64,000 nucleotides of DNA from Paenibacillus sp. (GTDB lineage: Bacteria > Bacillota > Bacilli > Paenibacillales > YIM-B00363), in NCBI RefSeq assembly GCF_035645195.1, contig NZ_DASQNA010000007.1, positions 186,001 through 250,000 on the forward strand, in the 5' to 3' direction. Each line of letters opens with the position of its first letter. Position 1 is the stretch's first letter. A program made the translations under genes and the position numbers. The notes under the pieces were generated by a model, which worked only from the letters and a program-made list of their open reading frames with translations, made no database searches and was not told where the DNA came from. This document shows positions 7,536-15,575 of this stretch, in pieces.

Positions 7536-10500
7536 TTACCGGTGAAACCGCGCGCCTTGATGCGACGGCTCGAGCTCCAGCACTTTACGATACTGCTCTC
7601 CGGCATCGGCCTTCCGGCCGAGCCCGGCGTAGCCGAGCGCCAGCATGAAGCGGCAGTGGATTTCGTTCTTCCGATCCAAGTTTTCGTCGAAGACGAGGAA
7701 GTCCGGCAGCGATACCGCGAAATAATCGATGGCGAGGCTTTGGAACAAATGGCGCTCCCCGTAGTCGACCAGCTTGTTGAATTTGCCTTTCGCCCGCTCC
7801 GTTTCCCCGAGCTTCCCCAGCGCCAGCCCTTGGTAGTAAATCATCTCCGGCGGCTGATCGTTGTAATACATCGCGCTCGTCGGCTCGTCGAGTCCGACCG
7901 CGGCGGCGCTCCACGCTTGCCGCGCCTTCTCGAGATCGCCCATCCCCTCGTACGCGGCGCCGAGCCAGTAGTGGATATGGTTTTCCTGCGCCCCCGCCAG
8001 CTTGCCTTCCCCGAGATTGTCCGGGTAGACGAACGCCCGCTCCAGCAGCACCGCCGCTTCCGCATGCTTCCCGCCGCGGATGCCGGCTTTCGCCAGTTCG
8101 ACAAGCGCGAGCACGTACTGAGACGTCACCTTGCCTTCGCCTCCCTCCCACGGATGGAAGCGGCGCGACAGCAGCATCGCCAGCGCCTCCTCATGGCGCG
8201 ACGCCGTGTTGTGCAGCTTGACGAATTCGGTAAACAAGTCGTCTCGCCGTTCGACGACGGGGCGGTATTGATCTAGGAAGGCGAGCCGCTCCTCCGGCGA
8301 GCGGCCGATTTTTTGGTACAGCTGGTCGAGCTCGAACAAGACGCGCGCGTCTTCCGCGTTCAGCGCGAACGCTCGCTCCAGCGCCGCCCGCGCCCGTTCC
8401 GCTTCGCCGAGCTTATTGTAGTACGCAAGCGCTAAGTTGCGGTGCACGGTCGGGAAGGCGTCGTTCAGCCGCGCCGACGCTTCCCACAGCGCGATCGCCT
8501 CCTCGGCTCGGCCTTTGTCGTACAGCAGATTGCCCAGGTAATACCGCGCTTTCGCGTCGTCCGCGTCTGCGTTCGCGGCCCGCTCCAGCACGACGACATC
8601 GGTGAGCGCGTTCGGGAAGCAGTAATCCGGCGGCGCCGCTTGGGCAGCCTTGTAGTCGGCGGCTTCCCCTGCCGCATCGTTCGCTTGGCCGGCCGCGTAA
8701 CCCCGGTAATACAGCGTCATTGGATAGATGCCCGCCGGCCCTTCCGGCGCCAGGTCCATCAGGCGAATCGTTTCGTCGTAGAGGCCCGCCGACAGCAGCT
8801 GCTGCGCCAGCGCCAGATAGTTGAACACGTCGCCGCGCAGCAGCGACTCGAACTGCGCCCGGCGCTCCGCCGCCAGCCGTTCGTCGCCCGCCGCCTCCGC
8901 CAGCAGCAGCCGCTCGAACCGCGATCCGAAGTCGCCGATGTCGATCGTCTGCGCCGCCTCCGCCTCTCGCTCCGCCTCCGCGCGGCGCCCGAGCTTCCGC
9001 AGCGCCGCCGTCTTCAGGTTGCGCGCGAGCGGGTTGCGGTAGTTGCGCATGAGGGAGCGTTCGACGTGCTCGAGCGCCGTCTCCCAGCGCCCCGCCATCG
9101 CGTCGAGCTGCGCGAGCAGGAAGTACCCCTTGTCCTGCCAGGCCCCGGACCACACCGACTTGTACGCGGCGGCGTACGCTTCCTCCAGGCGGCCCTGGTA
9201 TTTCAACGCCAGCGCCAAGTTGAAGTGCGGCTCCCCGTCGTACGGGTTCGGATTGTGCCGCGTCGCCGTGCGCACCGCTTCGCGGAAGCGGCTCTCCGCC
9301 TCGGCGAACCGCCCCCTGCGCAGCAGCAGCAAGCCGTACGCGTTGTTGATCCTTATGTCGCCCGGATCGCGCTTCAGCCCCTCAAGGTAGTACGGCTCCG
9401 GGCTGCGGGTCGCGTGGCGGTACTGCTCCAAATGCAGCCCCGCAAGGTACAGCGCCTCGTTGTTCGGCAGCGCCTCCGGCGCATCGATCGGCTTCGCCGA
9501 TTCCGGGATCGGCTCGACGTCCGGCTTCTTCGGCGTATACGATACCAACGCGCGCCCGTCTCTGTCGTACACCGTCAGCGTGAAGCGATGCGCCTCGAGC
9601 CCGCCCGGAACGTCGATCTCCCGCTCGAACGTCCGCTCCGGCGACAGCGCGGCGCGCTCGTCGATCCACGTTCGGTCCTCCGTGCGGAGCACGATGCGCG
9701 CATCGTCCTGCACGCCGGTCGCGTACGCTTTGCAGATCGCCTTGCCGTCCTGCAGCTCGAAATAGACCGCCGCGTCGATCGTCGCGTTTTTGACCTGACC
9801 CAATTTTTTATAAGGCATGAAGTATTGCTTGAACGTCTTCTCCTCGTACGGCTGCAGCCATGTGAAATCGGGCTGATTGTCGGTGTACACCCCGGTCATC
9901 AGCTCGATGTACGGCCCGTCCTCTTCGGTCAGGTTGCGATCCCACGCCCGGCCGAAATCGCCGTGGCCCCACGTCCACTGCTTCTTCCCGGGCGCGATAT
10001 GGTGGTTCGCCACGTGCAGAATGCCCGCTTCCTTGCCGTAATCGTAGCCGCCGACGAAGTCGAAGTCGGACTTGTACGCCATATACGACGTCGGCACGGG
10101 AATGTTCTTATAGCGGGAAATGTCCACGCCGGCCGAATAATCGACCTTGTAATACGTGCCCGTCGCGATCGGGAACCGGCTGACGTCCCGCTTCCCGTGG
10201 TCGAACACCGCGTTCACGTCGGGCGGGAAGATCGACTGCGTCTCGTCGTTGACGGCGACGGCCGGATTCGCCCACCAGAGGAACGTCTGCGGCTGCTCCG
10301 TCCGGTTGAACAGCTGCCCCCGGATTTCGAGATACGCTTTGCCCGGGTACAACGTGAAGCCGGCCATCCCCTTCGTGCCGTACATGCGGTCGACCTCGCT
10401 GATCCATACCGTCGCGCTGCCGTCGTCGTTTTCCGCGATCGCGCACTCCGTCGGCCCGAATGTGTTCGGCCGGTGATGCTGCGGCCAGTTGAACTCGATG

Positions 10501-10865
10501 CCGCCCGAAATCCACGGCCCCGTCAGCCCGACGAGCGCCGGCTTGATTACGCGGTTGTAATAGACGAAGTCGTACCCGTTCGTCTTGTCCAGCGCGCGGT
10601 AAATGCGGCCGCCGAGCTCCGGCATGATTTGGATCTGCACATATTCGTTCTCGAGGAACACGATGCGGTAGCTCTTCGGCCGCTTCTCGTCCTCGATGCT
10701 GTCGATGACGGGAAGCGGGTACACTTTGCCGGAGCTGCCTTGGTATACGCGTTTCTCCAGAAACATCGGGTTTTTGTCCGGCTTGCCGACCTCGTACGTC
10801 GGGATGTCGACCTTCTCTTCCCATACGCTCACGCGGGCGGCGGCTTTCACGTTCGTATCGCTCAT
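7536..10865 (-). CDS. DUF5107 domain protein with TPR repeats
   Basis: 1109-residue cytosolic protein. Residues about 20-380 match the DUF5107 type, a galactose-mutarotase-like beta-sandwich (motifs ELGGRIYRALDKTNGYDF, GGIEFNWPQHHRP, LWWANPAV, WTWGHGDFGRAWDRNLTEEDGPYIEL). Residues about 450-1109 are tandem TPR-like helical repeats rich in Ala, Leu and Glu. Such proteins are found beside carbohydrate catabolism genes and may bind or epimerise sugars; the reaction is not established. The longest frame starts at 10949, but the ATG at 10865 (MSDTNVK) follows AAGGGG. It is divergent from an AraC regulator that probably controls it. Confidence 0.85.
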   Translation of the reverse strand: MSDTNVKAAARVSVWEEKVDIPTYEVGKPDKNPMFLEKRVYQGSSGKVYPLPVIDSIEDEKRPKSYRIVFLENEYVQIQIMPELGGRIYRALDKTNGYDFVYYNRVIKPALVGLTGPWISGGIEFNWPQHHRPNTFGPTECAIAENDDGSATVWISEVDRMYGTKGMAGFTLYPGKAYLEIRGQLFNRTEQPQTFLWWANPAVAVNDETQSIFPPDVNAVFDHGKRDVSRFPIATGTYYKVDYSAGVDISRYKNIPVPTSYMAYKSDFDFVGGYDYGKEAGILHVANHHIAPGKKQWTWGHGDFGRAWDRNLTEEDGPYIELMTGVYTDNQPDFTWLQPYEEKTFKQYFMPYKKLGQVKNATIDAAVYFELQDGKAICKAYATGVQDDARIVLRTEDRTWIDERAALSPERTFEREIDVPGGLEAHRFTLTVYDRDGRALVSYTPKKPDVEPIPESAKPIDAPEALPNNEALYLAGLHLEQYRHATRSPEPYYLEGLKRDPGDIRINNAYGLLLLRRGRFAEAESRFREAVRTATRHNPNPYDGEPHFNLALALKYQGRLEEAYAAAYKSVWSGAWQDKGYFLLAQLDAMAGRWETALEHVERSLMRNYRNPLARNLKTAALRKLGRRAEAEREAEAAQTIDIGDFGSRFERLLLAEAAGDERLAAERRAQFESLLRGDVFNYLALAQQLLSAGLYDETIRLMDLAPEGPAGIYPMTLYYRGYAAGQANDAAGEAADYKAAQAAPPDYCFPNALTDVVVLERAANADADDAKARYYLGNLLYDKGRAEEAIALWEASARLNDAFPTVHRNLALAYYNKLGEAERARAALERAFALNAEDARVLFELDQLYQKIGRSPEERLAFLDQYRPVVERRDDLFTEFVKLHNTASRHEEALAMLLSRRFHPWEGGEGKVTSQYVLALVELAKAGIRGGKHAEAAVLLERAFVYPDNLGEGKLAGAQENHIHYWLGAAYEGMGDLEKARQAWSAAAVGLDEPTSAMYYNDQPPEMIYYQGLALGKLGETERAKGKFNKLVDYGERHLFQSLAIDYFAVSLPDFLVFDENLDRKNEIHCRFMLALGYAGLGRKADAGEQYRKVLELEPSHQGARFHR

Positions 10866-10942
10866 GCGAGATGACCCCTTTTCCGTTGCGGTAATGTTGG
10901 AGGTTTCTCCGTTTAGCTTCACTTTACCGAGGGGAGAGGCGG

Positions 10943-10971
10943 TTTCCAATTGACGATCTGCGGTTTATAAT
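10943..10971 (+). promoter_or_regulatory. Candidate promoter for the AraC regulator
   Basis: TTTCCA (10943-10948), a 17-base spacer and TATAAT (10966-10971) read toward the AraC gene. The nearby TTGACG at 10950 is only 10 bases from the -10 and cannot serve as its -35. An inverted pair GATTT/AAATC at 10984-10997 may be an operator. A leader of about 95 bases precedes the chosen start at 11073. Confidence 0.45.
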
Positions 10972-11072
10972 GGACGATATTCTGATTTATACAAATCACC
11001 ATGACATCAGTACTGTGCAACATTATATCGTTTTGCATCATATTCGGATTTTTGAGGGGATGGCGAAGGCGA

Positions 11073-11966
11073 ATGGAGGACACGCGGGGCATACCGGAAG
11101 GGTTTGCGCAGCAGCGGCTTTATTTGCTGCCCGATTATACGGCGGAGGCGCTGTCGCGGCATCCGTTGACGCGAGGGGCGTACGTGTCCGACATCGGCGT
11201 CTTCCCGAAGGCGCGGCGCCATTACCGGGAGCGGCGGGAAGGCAGCGATGCGCACATCGTCATCTATTGCGCGGACGGCCGCGGCTGGGTGCGCAGCGGC
11301 GGCGGTCCGCACATGGCGGTCGGGCCGCGCCAGCTCGTCGTGCTCCCCCCGGCGGCGCCGCATGCGTACGGGGCGGACGCGGACGATCCGTGGAGCATCT
11401 ACTGGTTCCACTTGAAGGGCGATGAAGCCGGCGCCCTGCTCGCGGAATTTCGGCTGCTGGACCGGACCGTCCAGCTGCCCGCCGCCGACGCCGACCGATT
11501 TCTGGAACGGTTTCAGGACATCTACGAAACGTTGACGGAGAAATCGTATTCGATGGCGCACCACGTGTACGTGTCCCAAGCGCTGCGGTTCGCGATCGCC
11601 GCGATCGGGGCCATACAGGGCCGCACGCGGCGCGAGGAGAGGACGAGCGCCTATTTGGAGACGGCGATCGCCGTCATGAAGGACCGGCTCGACGGCAGGC
11701 TGACGCTGCGGGAGCTGGCGGAGAAGACGCGGCTGTCGCCGCAGCATTTGAACCAACTGTTCAAGGAGGAAACCGGCTTCCCGCCGGTAGAATATTACTT
11801 ACGGCTCAAAATGCGCCGCGCATCCGAGCTGCTCGACGTCACGACGCTCGGCATCAAAGAAATCGCCGCAGCCGTCGGCATCGCCGATCCGTACTACTTC
11901 TCCCGGCTGTTCAAGCGAACGACCGGCGAAGCGCCGAGCGAGTACCGAAAGCGGCCGAAGGGGTGA
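11073..11966 (+). CDS. AraC family transcriptional regulator with cupin-like sensor domain
   Basis: 297-residue one-component regulator. The N-terminal half (about 20-170) resembles an AraC ligand-binding cupin (RGWVRSGGGPHMAVGPRQLVVLPPAAPHAY). The C-terminal AraC domain (about 190-295) carries LTLRELAEKTRLSPQHLNQLFKEETG and IKEIAAAVGIADPYYFSRLFKRTTGEAPSEYRK-like helices. An ATG at 11001 gives 24 extra residues but has no convincing ribosome binding site; 11073 follows GAAGG. Divergent from the DUF5107-TPR gene, which is its likely target; a sugar effector is inferred. Confidence 0.88.
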   Translation: MEDTRGIPEGFAQQRLYLLPDYTAEALSRHPLTRGAYVSDIGVFPKARRHYRERREGSDAHIVIYCADGRGWVRSGGGPHMAVGPRQLVVLPPAAPHAYGADADDPWSIYWFHLKGDEAGALLAEFRLLDRTVQLPAADADRFLERFQDIYETLTEKSYSMAHHVYVSQALRFAIAAIGAIQGRTRREERTSAYLETAIAVMKDRLDGRLTLRELAEKTRLSPQHLNQLFKEETGFPPVEYYLRLKMRRASELLDVTTLGIKEIAAAVGIADPYYFSRLFKRTTGEAPSEYRKRPKG

Positions 11967-11976
11967 ATCGCGGCTC

Positions 11977-12285
11977 TCACCCCTCCGTCAAGTCGGCCCT
12001 CAGTTCGCTGGCGATTTCGATCATTTTCGGAATGACGGCTTCGTTGGTAACGGCTACATACAAATCCCCCATGTAATGTCGGAAAGGAATTTGCGCCTCG
12101 CCGTGGCTCCACATGAAGAAATCGCCCTCGATCGTCATCGTGCTGGCCGGCCCTTTCACGGTATACGACGGCGCATACGCAAAATCGGGCTTAGCCGCGA
12201 AATATCGCTTGGCTTCCTCCAAAGAGATCGCCAGATCCGGGTTTTCCTCTTGGAACGACCTTGTAATTCGAAACCGCTGACTCAT
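11977..12285 (-). CDS. Conserved small protein of unknown function
   Basis: 102-residue soluble protein, not recognised. It starts MSQRFRITRSF, and the ATG at 12285 has GGAGG 8 bases upstream; the longer frame to 12360 lacks a site. It has Asp/Glu-rich helices at the N-terminus and a central beta-like segment (FAYAPSYTVKG, MTIEGDFFMWSHG), with no membrane helix or signal peptide. Its stop lies 10 bases from the stop of the convergent AraC gene, and no terminator separates them. Codon use matches its neighbours. Confidence 0.72.
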   Translation of the reverse strand: MSQRFRITRSFQEENPDLAISLEEAKRYFAAKPDFAYAPSYTVKGPASTMTIEGDFFMWSHGEAQIPFRHYMGDLYVAVTNEAVIPKMIEIASELRADLTEG

Positions 12286-12585
12286 TCGTAACGCCTCCAT
12301 GTTCCTGTTCACGTTTTTCGGAAATTGTTCCCTCGTTCGGACGGGCCCATACACTTCCATAATGGTTCAACGTCATCGGACGAAATTCCTTTTCGTCGGC
12401 AGAATCATCCGGATCGCCCCCTTCCATCCCGTGCAGAAATAGGTCTCAAGGCCGACGCTCCAACAGTCCGAAAGGACGATTCTCAAAATATCGCCCGCAT
12501 GGTAACATTTTCCTGGGTCATGCACCTAAGTCAGAACGGAATGTTTGAACGCTCGGCACAGCACTTTAATTAGGAGAGTGATTGC
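12286..12585. other. 300-base gene-free stretch between divergent genes
   Basis: No credible open frame, tRNA or strong hairpin was seen. TTGAAC at 12545 with TAATTA 16 bases later would put transcription start inside the ribosome binding site of the DJ-1 gene, so no promoter is called. Confidence 0.5.
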
Positions 12586-13158
12586 ATGTCGAAGAAAATT
12601 CTCATTCTGACCGGCGACGCGGCGGAAGTATTAGAGGTCTACTACCCCTACTTCCGGATTCAAGAGGAAGGGTACGAACCGGTCATCGCCGCGCCGTCCA
12701 AGAAAACGCTCCACACGGTCGCCCACGATTTCGTGGAAGGCTGGGAGACGTACACCGAGAAGCCTGCGCATCTGCTGCCAGCTCATATCGCGTTCGCGGA
12801 CGTGGAGCCGTCGGAATACGCCGGCGTCGTCATTCCCGGCGGGCGCGCGCCGGAGTACATCCGCTCGAACGAGCATCTGCCCCGGATCCTTCGGCATTTC
12901 CTCGAGGAAGACAAGCCGGTCGGAGCCATCTGCCATGCGGTGCAGGTGTTCGCCGCGCTTCAGGATGCTTCCTATTTCGAAGGACGCACGATGACCGCAT
13001 ACAACGCATGCCGCCTCGATGTCGAACGGCTGGGCGCGCAATACGCGGAAGGAACGCTGCATGTCGACGGCCGACTCGTCACCGGCCATGCATGGCCCGA
13101 TCTGCCAGGCTTTATGCGCGAGTTTCTGCGGCTTGTGAAGTCGCCGGTGACCGCTTAG
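12586..13158 (+). CDS. DJ-1/PfpI family protein
   Basis: 190-residue glutamine-amidotransferase-like fold protein. The nucleophile elbow is AICHAVQ with C116-H117, and a conserved acidic residue (E14 or E17) follows the first beta strand. The family includes protease-like PfpI, deglycases and stress proteins; which activity applies is not evident. The start follows AGGAGAG. It appears monocistronic, being closed by a strong terminator 12 bases after the stop. Confidence 0.88.
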   Translation: MSKKILILTGDAAEVLEVYYPYFRIQEEGYEPVIAAPSKKTLHTVAHDFVEGWETYTEKPAHLLPAHIAFADVEPSEYAGVVIPGGRAPEYIRSNEHLPRILRHFLEEDKPVGAICHAVQVFAALQDASYFEGRTMTAYNACRLDVERLGAQYAEGTLHVDGRLVTGHAWPDLPGFMREFLRLVKSPVTA

Positions 13159-13170
13159 TTCATGCTCAGG

Positions 13171-13204
13171 AGGGTTACCCGTTTCGGGTAACCCTTTTAT
13201 TTTT
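13171..13204 (+). terminator. Rho-independent terminator after the DJ-1 gene
   Basis: AGGGTTACCC (13171-13180) and GGGTAACCCT (13186-13195) form a 10-bp stem with loop GTTTC, followed by the U-tract TTTTATTTTT. Confidence 0.92.
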
Positions 13205-13235
13205 GCGGCGCCGATGTTTTGGGTTTCCTTCTCGC

Positions 13236-13264
13236 GAAACTATTCGGGACTCTTCCCCGTCTAA
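13236..13264 (+). promoter_or_regulatory. Candidate ECF sigma factor promoter
   Basis: GAAAC (13236-13240), a 17-base spacer and CGTCTAA (13258-13264) match the general ECF pattern (GAAC-type -35, CGTC-type -10). Transcription would start about 40 bases before the ATG at 13307. The -35 region GAAACTATT is also found upstream of the ECF sigma gene at 22197. Confidence 0.5.
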
Positions 13265-13306
13265 TCATAGCAAGCGCAGCCCACTGGGAAGGAATGAATT
13301 TTTTAT

Positions 13307-15079
13307 ATGAAAAAGCTCTTATCGGCTCTCCTCGTAAGCGCCTGTCTCGTCGGCGGCGCTTCATCCGCCGTCGCGCAGGATGCGCCCGGCAAGCTTCCGC
13401 TGGACGAAGCGTTCGATCGTTTGGTGATCGTGCCGTTCGATTTTCACGGGAAGGTGTTCGTCAGCGGCGAGAAAACCGATATTCTCGAACCGTACGACAT
13501 GGTGCAAAAGGACGGACGCGTGTTGGTCCCGATTCGGCTGATGGGGTACCTCGCGTCGGAAGTCGACCGCGGAGGCGGCTACTGGGAAGTGCGGTGGGAT
13601 CAGCAGCGTCCGAACGACGTCGTGTTAGTGAATCACGGCTCGGGCAAGACGATCCGGTTTACGGTGAACAGCCGGACGATGGTCGTCAACGGCGAACCGG
13701 TCGCGATGGACGTAGCGCCGCAGAAGGTGGACGGCCGCATCGTCCTGCCGCTCAGAAGCGCAGCCGAGGCGCTGGACAAGAAGATCGATTGGCTCGACGG
13801 ACTTATTTTGCTCGGCGACGTATCGGTGGATTTGCAGCACCCGCAAACGACGGCGGTCAAAAGCCCGATCAAGACGCAGCTGACCGACGCCCGGAAGCCG
13901 AAGGATGACGCGACGCCGCTCAACCCGATTGCGAGGTACGGGAACGCCACCTATTATACGAAAATCACCTATCGCGACAACGGCGTAACCGAGGAGTTGT
14001 ACCGGAAACCGGACGGGCAGAAGGAAACCAAAGTTCAGGTGCCGGGAACGCCGGCATTCAGCAACGCCCAAGTCATTGGGGATGAGCTTTACTACGTAAC
14101 GGCGACGAACGATGGCTATGAGCTTCAAGCGCTGCGCTTCGCGGATCGATCCTCCCGCAAGATCGTCGCGCTGGAGCAATGGAGCCCGGCGGACGGTTGG
14201 CTGGCCGGCGTGATGAAGCTCGATAACGAATTGTACGTCAACCTGCACTACGGCGATTTGACGATGGGCGCGGAGAGGCTGTACAAGGTGGAACAGGGCG
14301 CCCTGAAGGAAGTGTTAGGAGCCAAGCAGATCGTTGATTTAACGAAAGACGGAGAACATATCTATTTTGCCGATTTTCGATTTATGGGCATGGCGGCGGA
14401 CAATTTGTACCGGTTGAATGCGGCAACAGGCGAAAAATCGCTCGTCGGCGAGGAAGGCTTCGTGTACGGCATTTACCGGGACGTCCGGGACGACGGCGTT
14501 AGCTACGGAGCCAGCGGGCCACTATACGTAAAAGACGGCTACTTGTACACGCTGGGATTCAAGGAAGACGACCTGCGGGATCGCGGCGCGGTGTACCGCA
14601 TCGATCCCGAGAGCGGGTCGCAGGTCGAACTGACCTCGCCGGCGAAGCAGTTTTGGATCGTGGACGACCGCATCTTCTATATCGATGCCGATACGGGACA
14701 TTTGAAGCAGGTCGGCTTGGACGGGACCGGCGATCGGACGCTGGCGGCGCGGAAGGTGGGTTCTGTCCAGATTTTTAACGGGAACCTCTACTATTTGACC
14801 GTCACGGGCGGAAGGTTCTCCCACGTCGGGGAACTCTACAAATACAATATCGCCGGCGGGCAAGAAACGAAGCTGAGCGACAAGCCGGCAAGTTCGTTTT
14901 ATGCAGGAACCACCGGCTTATATTATGTGTCCAGAGGTTATGAGCCGGGGTTGTACAAGATCGATGCGAACGGCCGCAATGTCGCCCTGGTCAACGATGA
15001 CATCGCCCAGGCGCAAATGACCGATGCGGGGATGATGTACACGTTGGTGTACAAGGAAGGAGTATTCGCTGCGAAATAA
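13307..15079 (+). CDS. Secreted protein: copper amine oxidase N-like domain plus DUF5050-like propeller
   Basis: 590-residue exported protein with a signal peptide ending near residue 24 (VGGASSAVAQ). Residues about 40-180 resemble the copper amine oxidase N-terminal (stalk) domain common in Paenibacillus surface proteins (DGRVLVPIRLMGYLASEV, NSRTMVVNGEPVAMD, GRIVLPLRSAAEALDKKIDW). Residues about 215-590 form repeated YY/LY-containing beta-strand units typical of DUF5050-like propellers. No catalytic residues are recognised; a cell-envelope binding role is likely. Start follows GGAAGGA. The ECF-type promoter upstream suggests an envelope-stress response. Confidence 0.8.
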   Translation: MKKLLSALLVSACLVGGASSAVAQDAPGKLPLDEAFDRLVIVPFDFHGKVFVSGEKTDILEPYDMVQKDGRVLVPIRLMGYLASEVDRGGGYWEVRWDQQRPNDVVLVNHGSGKTIRFTVNSRTMVVNGEPVAMDVAPQKVDGRIVLPLRSAAEALDKKIDWLDGLILLGDVSVDLQHPQTTAVKSPIKTQLTDARKPKDDATPLNPIARYGNATYYTKITYRDNGVTEELYRKPDGQKETKVQVPGTPAFSNAQVIGDELYYVTATNDGYELQALRFADRSSRKIVALEQWSPADGWLAGVMKLDNELYVNLHYGDLTMGAERLYKVEQGALKEVLGAKQIVDLTKDGEHIYFADFRFMGMAADNLYRLNAATGEKSLVGEEGFVYGIYRDVRDDGVSYGASGPLYVKDGYLYTLGFKEDDLRDRGAVYRIDPESGSQVELTSPAKQFWIVDDRIFYIDADTGHLKQVGLDGTGDRTLAARKVGSVQIFNGNLYYLTVTGGRFSHVGELYKYNIAGGQETKLSDKPASSFYAGTTGLYYVSRGYEPGLYKIDANGRNVALVNDDIAQAQMTDAGMMYTLVYKEGVFAAK

Positions 15080-15177
15080 ACGCCAAATCGCCGCGATCGT
15101 TGCTTTGGTTGCTTTTGTTGACCCAGACACGCTTGAGGCGATAGCGAACGGAGATTCGGAGCTGCAGCTGCCGTAGG

Positions 15178-15208
15178 TGAATATTATCCGTGGGAGCGTA
15201 TCATCATA
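15178..15208 (+). promoter_or_regulatory. Candidate sigma-G (forespore) promoter
   Basis: TGAATA (15178-15183), an 18-base spacer and CATCATA (15202-15208) match the sigma-G pattern (TGAATA, 17-18 bases, CATNNTA). The predicted start near 15215 leaves a short leader to the ATG at 15258. Confidence 0.6.
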
Positions 15209-15257
15209 TGTGGATGGAAATCCGACAATTTCCAAATAACAATGAAAGGAGTATCTT

Positions 15258-15395
15258 ATGACCAGATCCAAACAGACAAAAATCAATGAAGTGAGAAGCC
15301 GGAAAGAAGCCCAAAACCCGCATGGTCCCATTAAATCTCTTGAAGAGCTTTCGAACGAATACGACAGGGAGCACAGCGGACAAAAATCTAAGTAG
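15258..15395 (+). CDS. 45-residue hydrophilic protein, probably forespore-expressed
   Basis: Small gene with ATG at 15258, AAAGGAG 6 bases upstream and TAG at 15393-15395. The product starts MTRSKQTKINEVRSRKEAQN and is rich in Lys, Arg, Glu, Ser and Asn, with no hydrophobic stretch. This composition resembles minor small acid-soluble spore proteins, but it matches no Ssp family I recognise. A near-consensus sigma-G promoter precedes it and a good terminator follows, so it is a complete single-gene unit. The forespore role is inferred from the promoter only. Confidence 0.7.
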   Translation: MTRSKQTKINEVRSRKEAQNPHGPIKSLEELSNEYDREHSGQKSK

Positions 15396-15407
15396 ATGAA
15401 TAATGAA

Positions 15408-15450
15408 GCAGACCGCTTGGTTGCCTTCAAAGGCTCTGCGGTCTGCTTTT
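15408..15450 (+). terminator. Terminator of the 45-codon gene
   Basis: GCAGACCGC (15408-15416) pairs with GCGGTCTGC (15438-15446), followed by TTTT. It begins 13 bases after the stop codon. Confidence 0.85.
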
Positions 15451-15575
15451 GCAGGTAAGCTAAAAATACACCCCGGGATGGAGCGGCAGAGAGCGAAAGA
15501 GGCTGTGAATCGCATCACTAGTTCCGATGAGCTCGGCGCCGCCGGGCGATTCGCCGGTATTCACGTGCACATGCT

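Noticed and set aside
10950-10971. TTGACG followed by TATAAT before the AraC gene
   Set aside because: The spacer is only 10 bases, so the two hexamers cannot form one promoter. TTTCCA at 10943 gives the correct 17-base spacing.
12545-12572. TTGAAC and TAATTA as a promoter for the DJ-1 gene
   Set aside because: The predicted start would leave no room for the ribosome binding site.
14918-15430. A 170-codon frame on the minus strand
   Set aside because: It overlaps the sense propeller gene, the sigma-G promoter and the 45-codon gene, and its product is Ser/Phe/Cys-rich without any recognisable domain.
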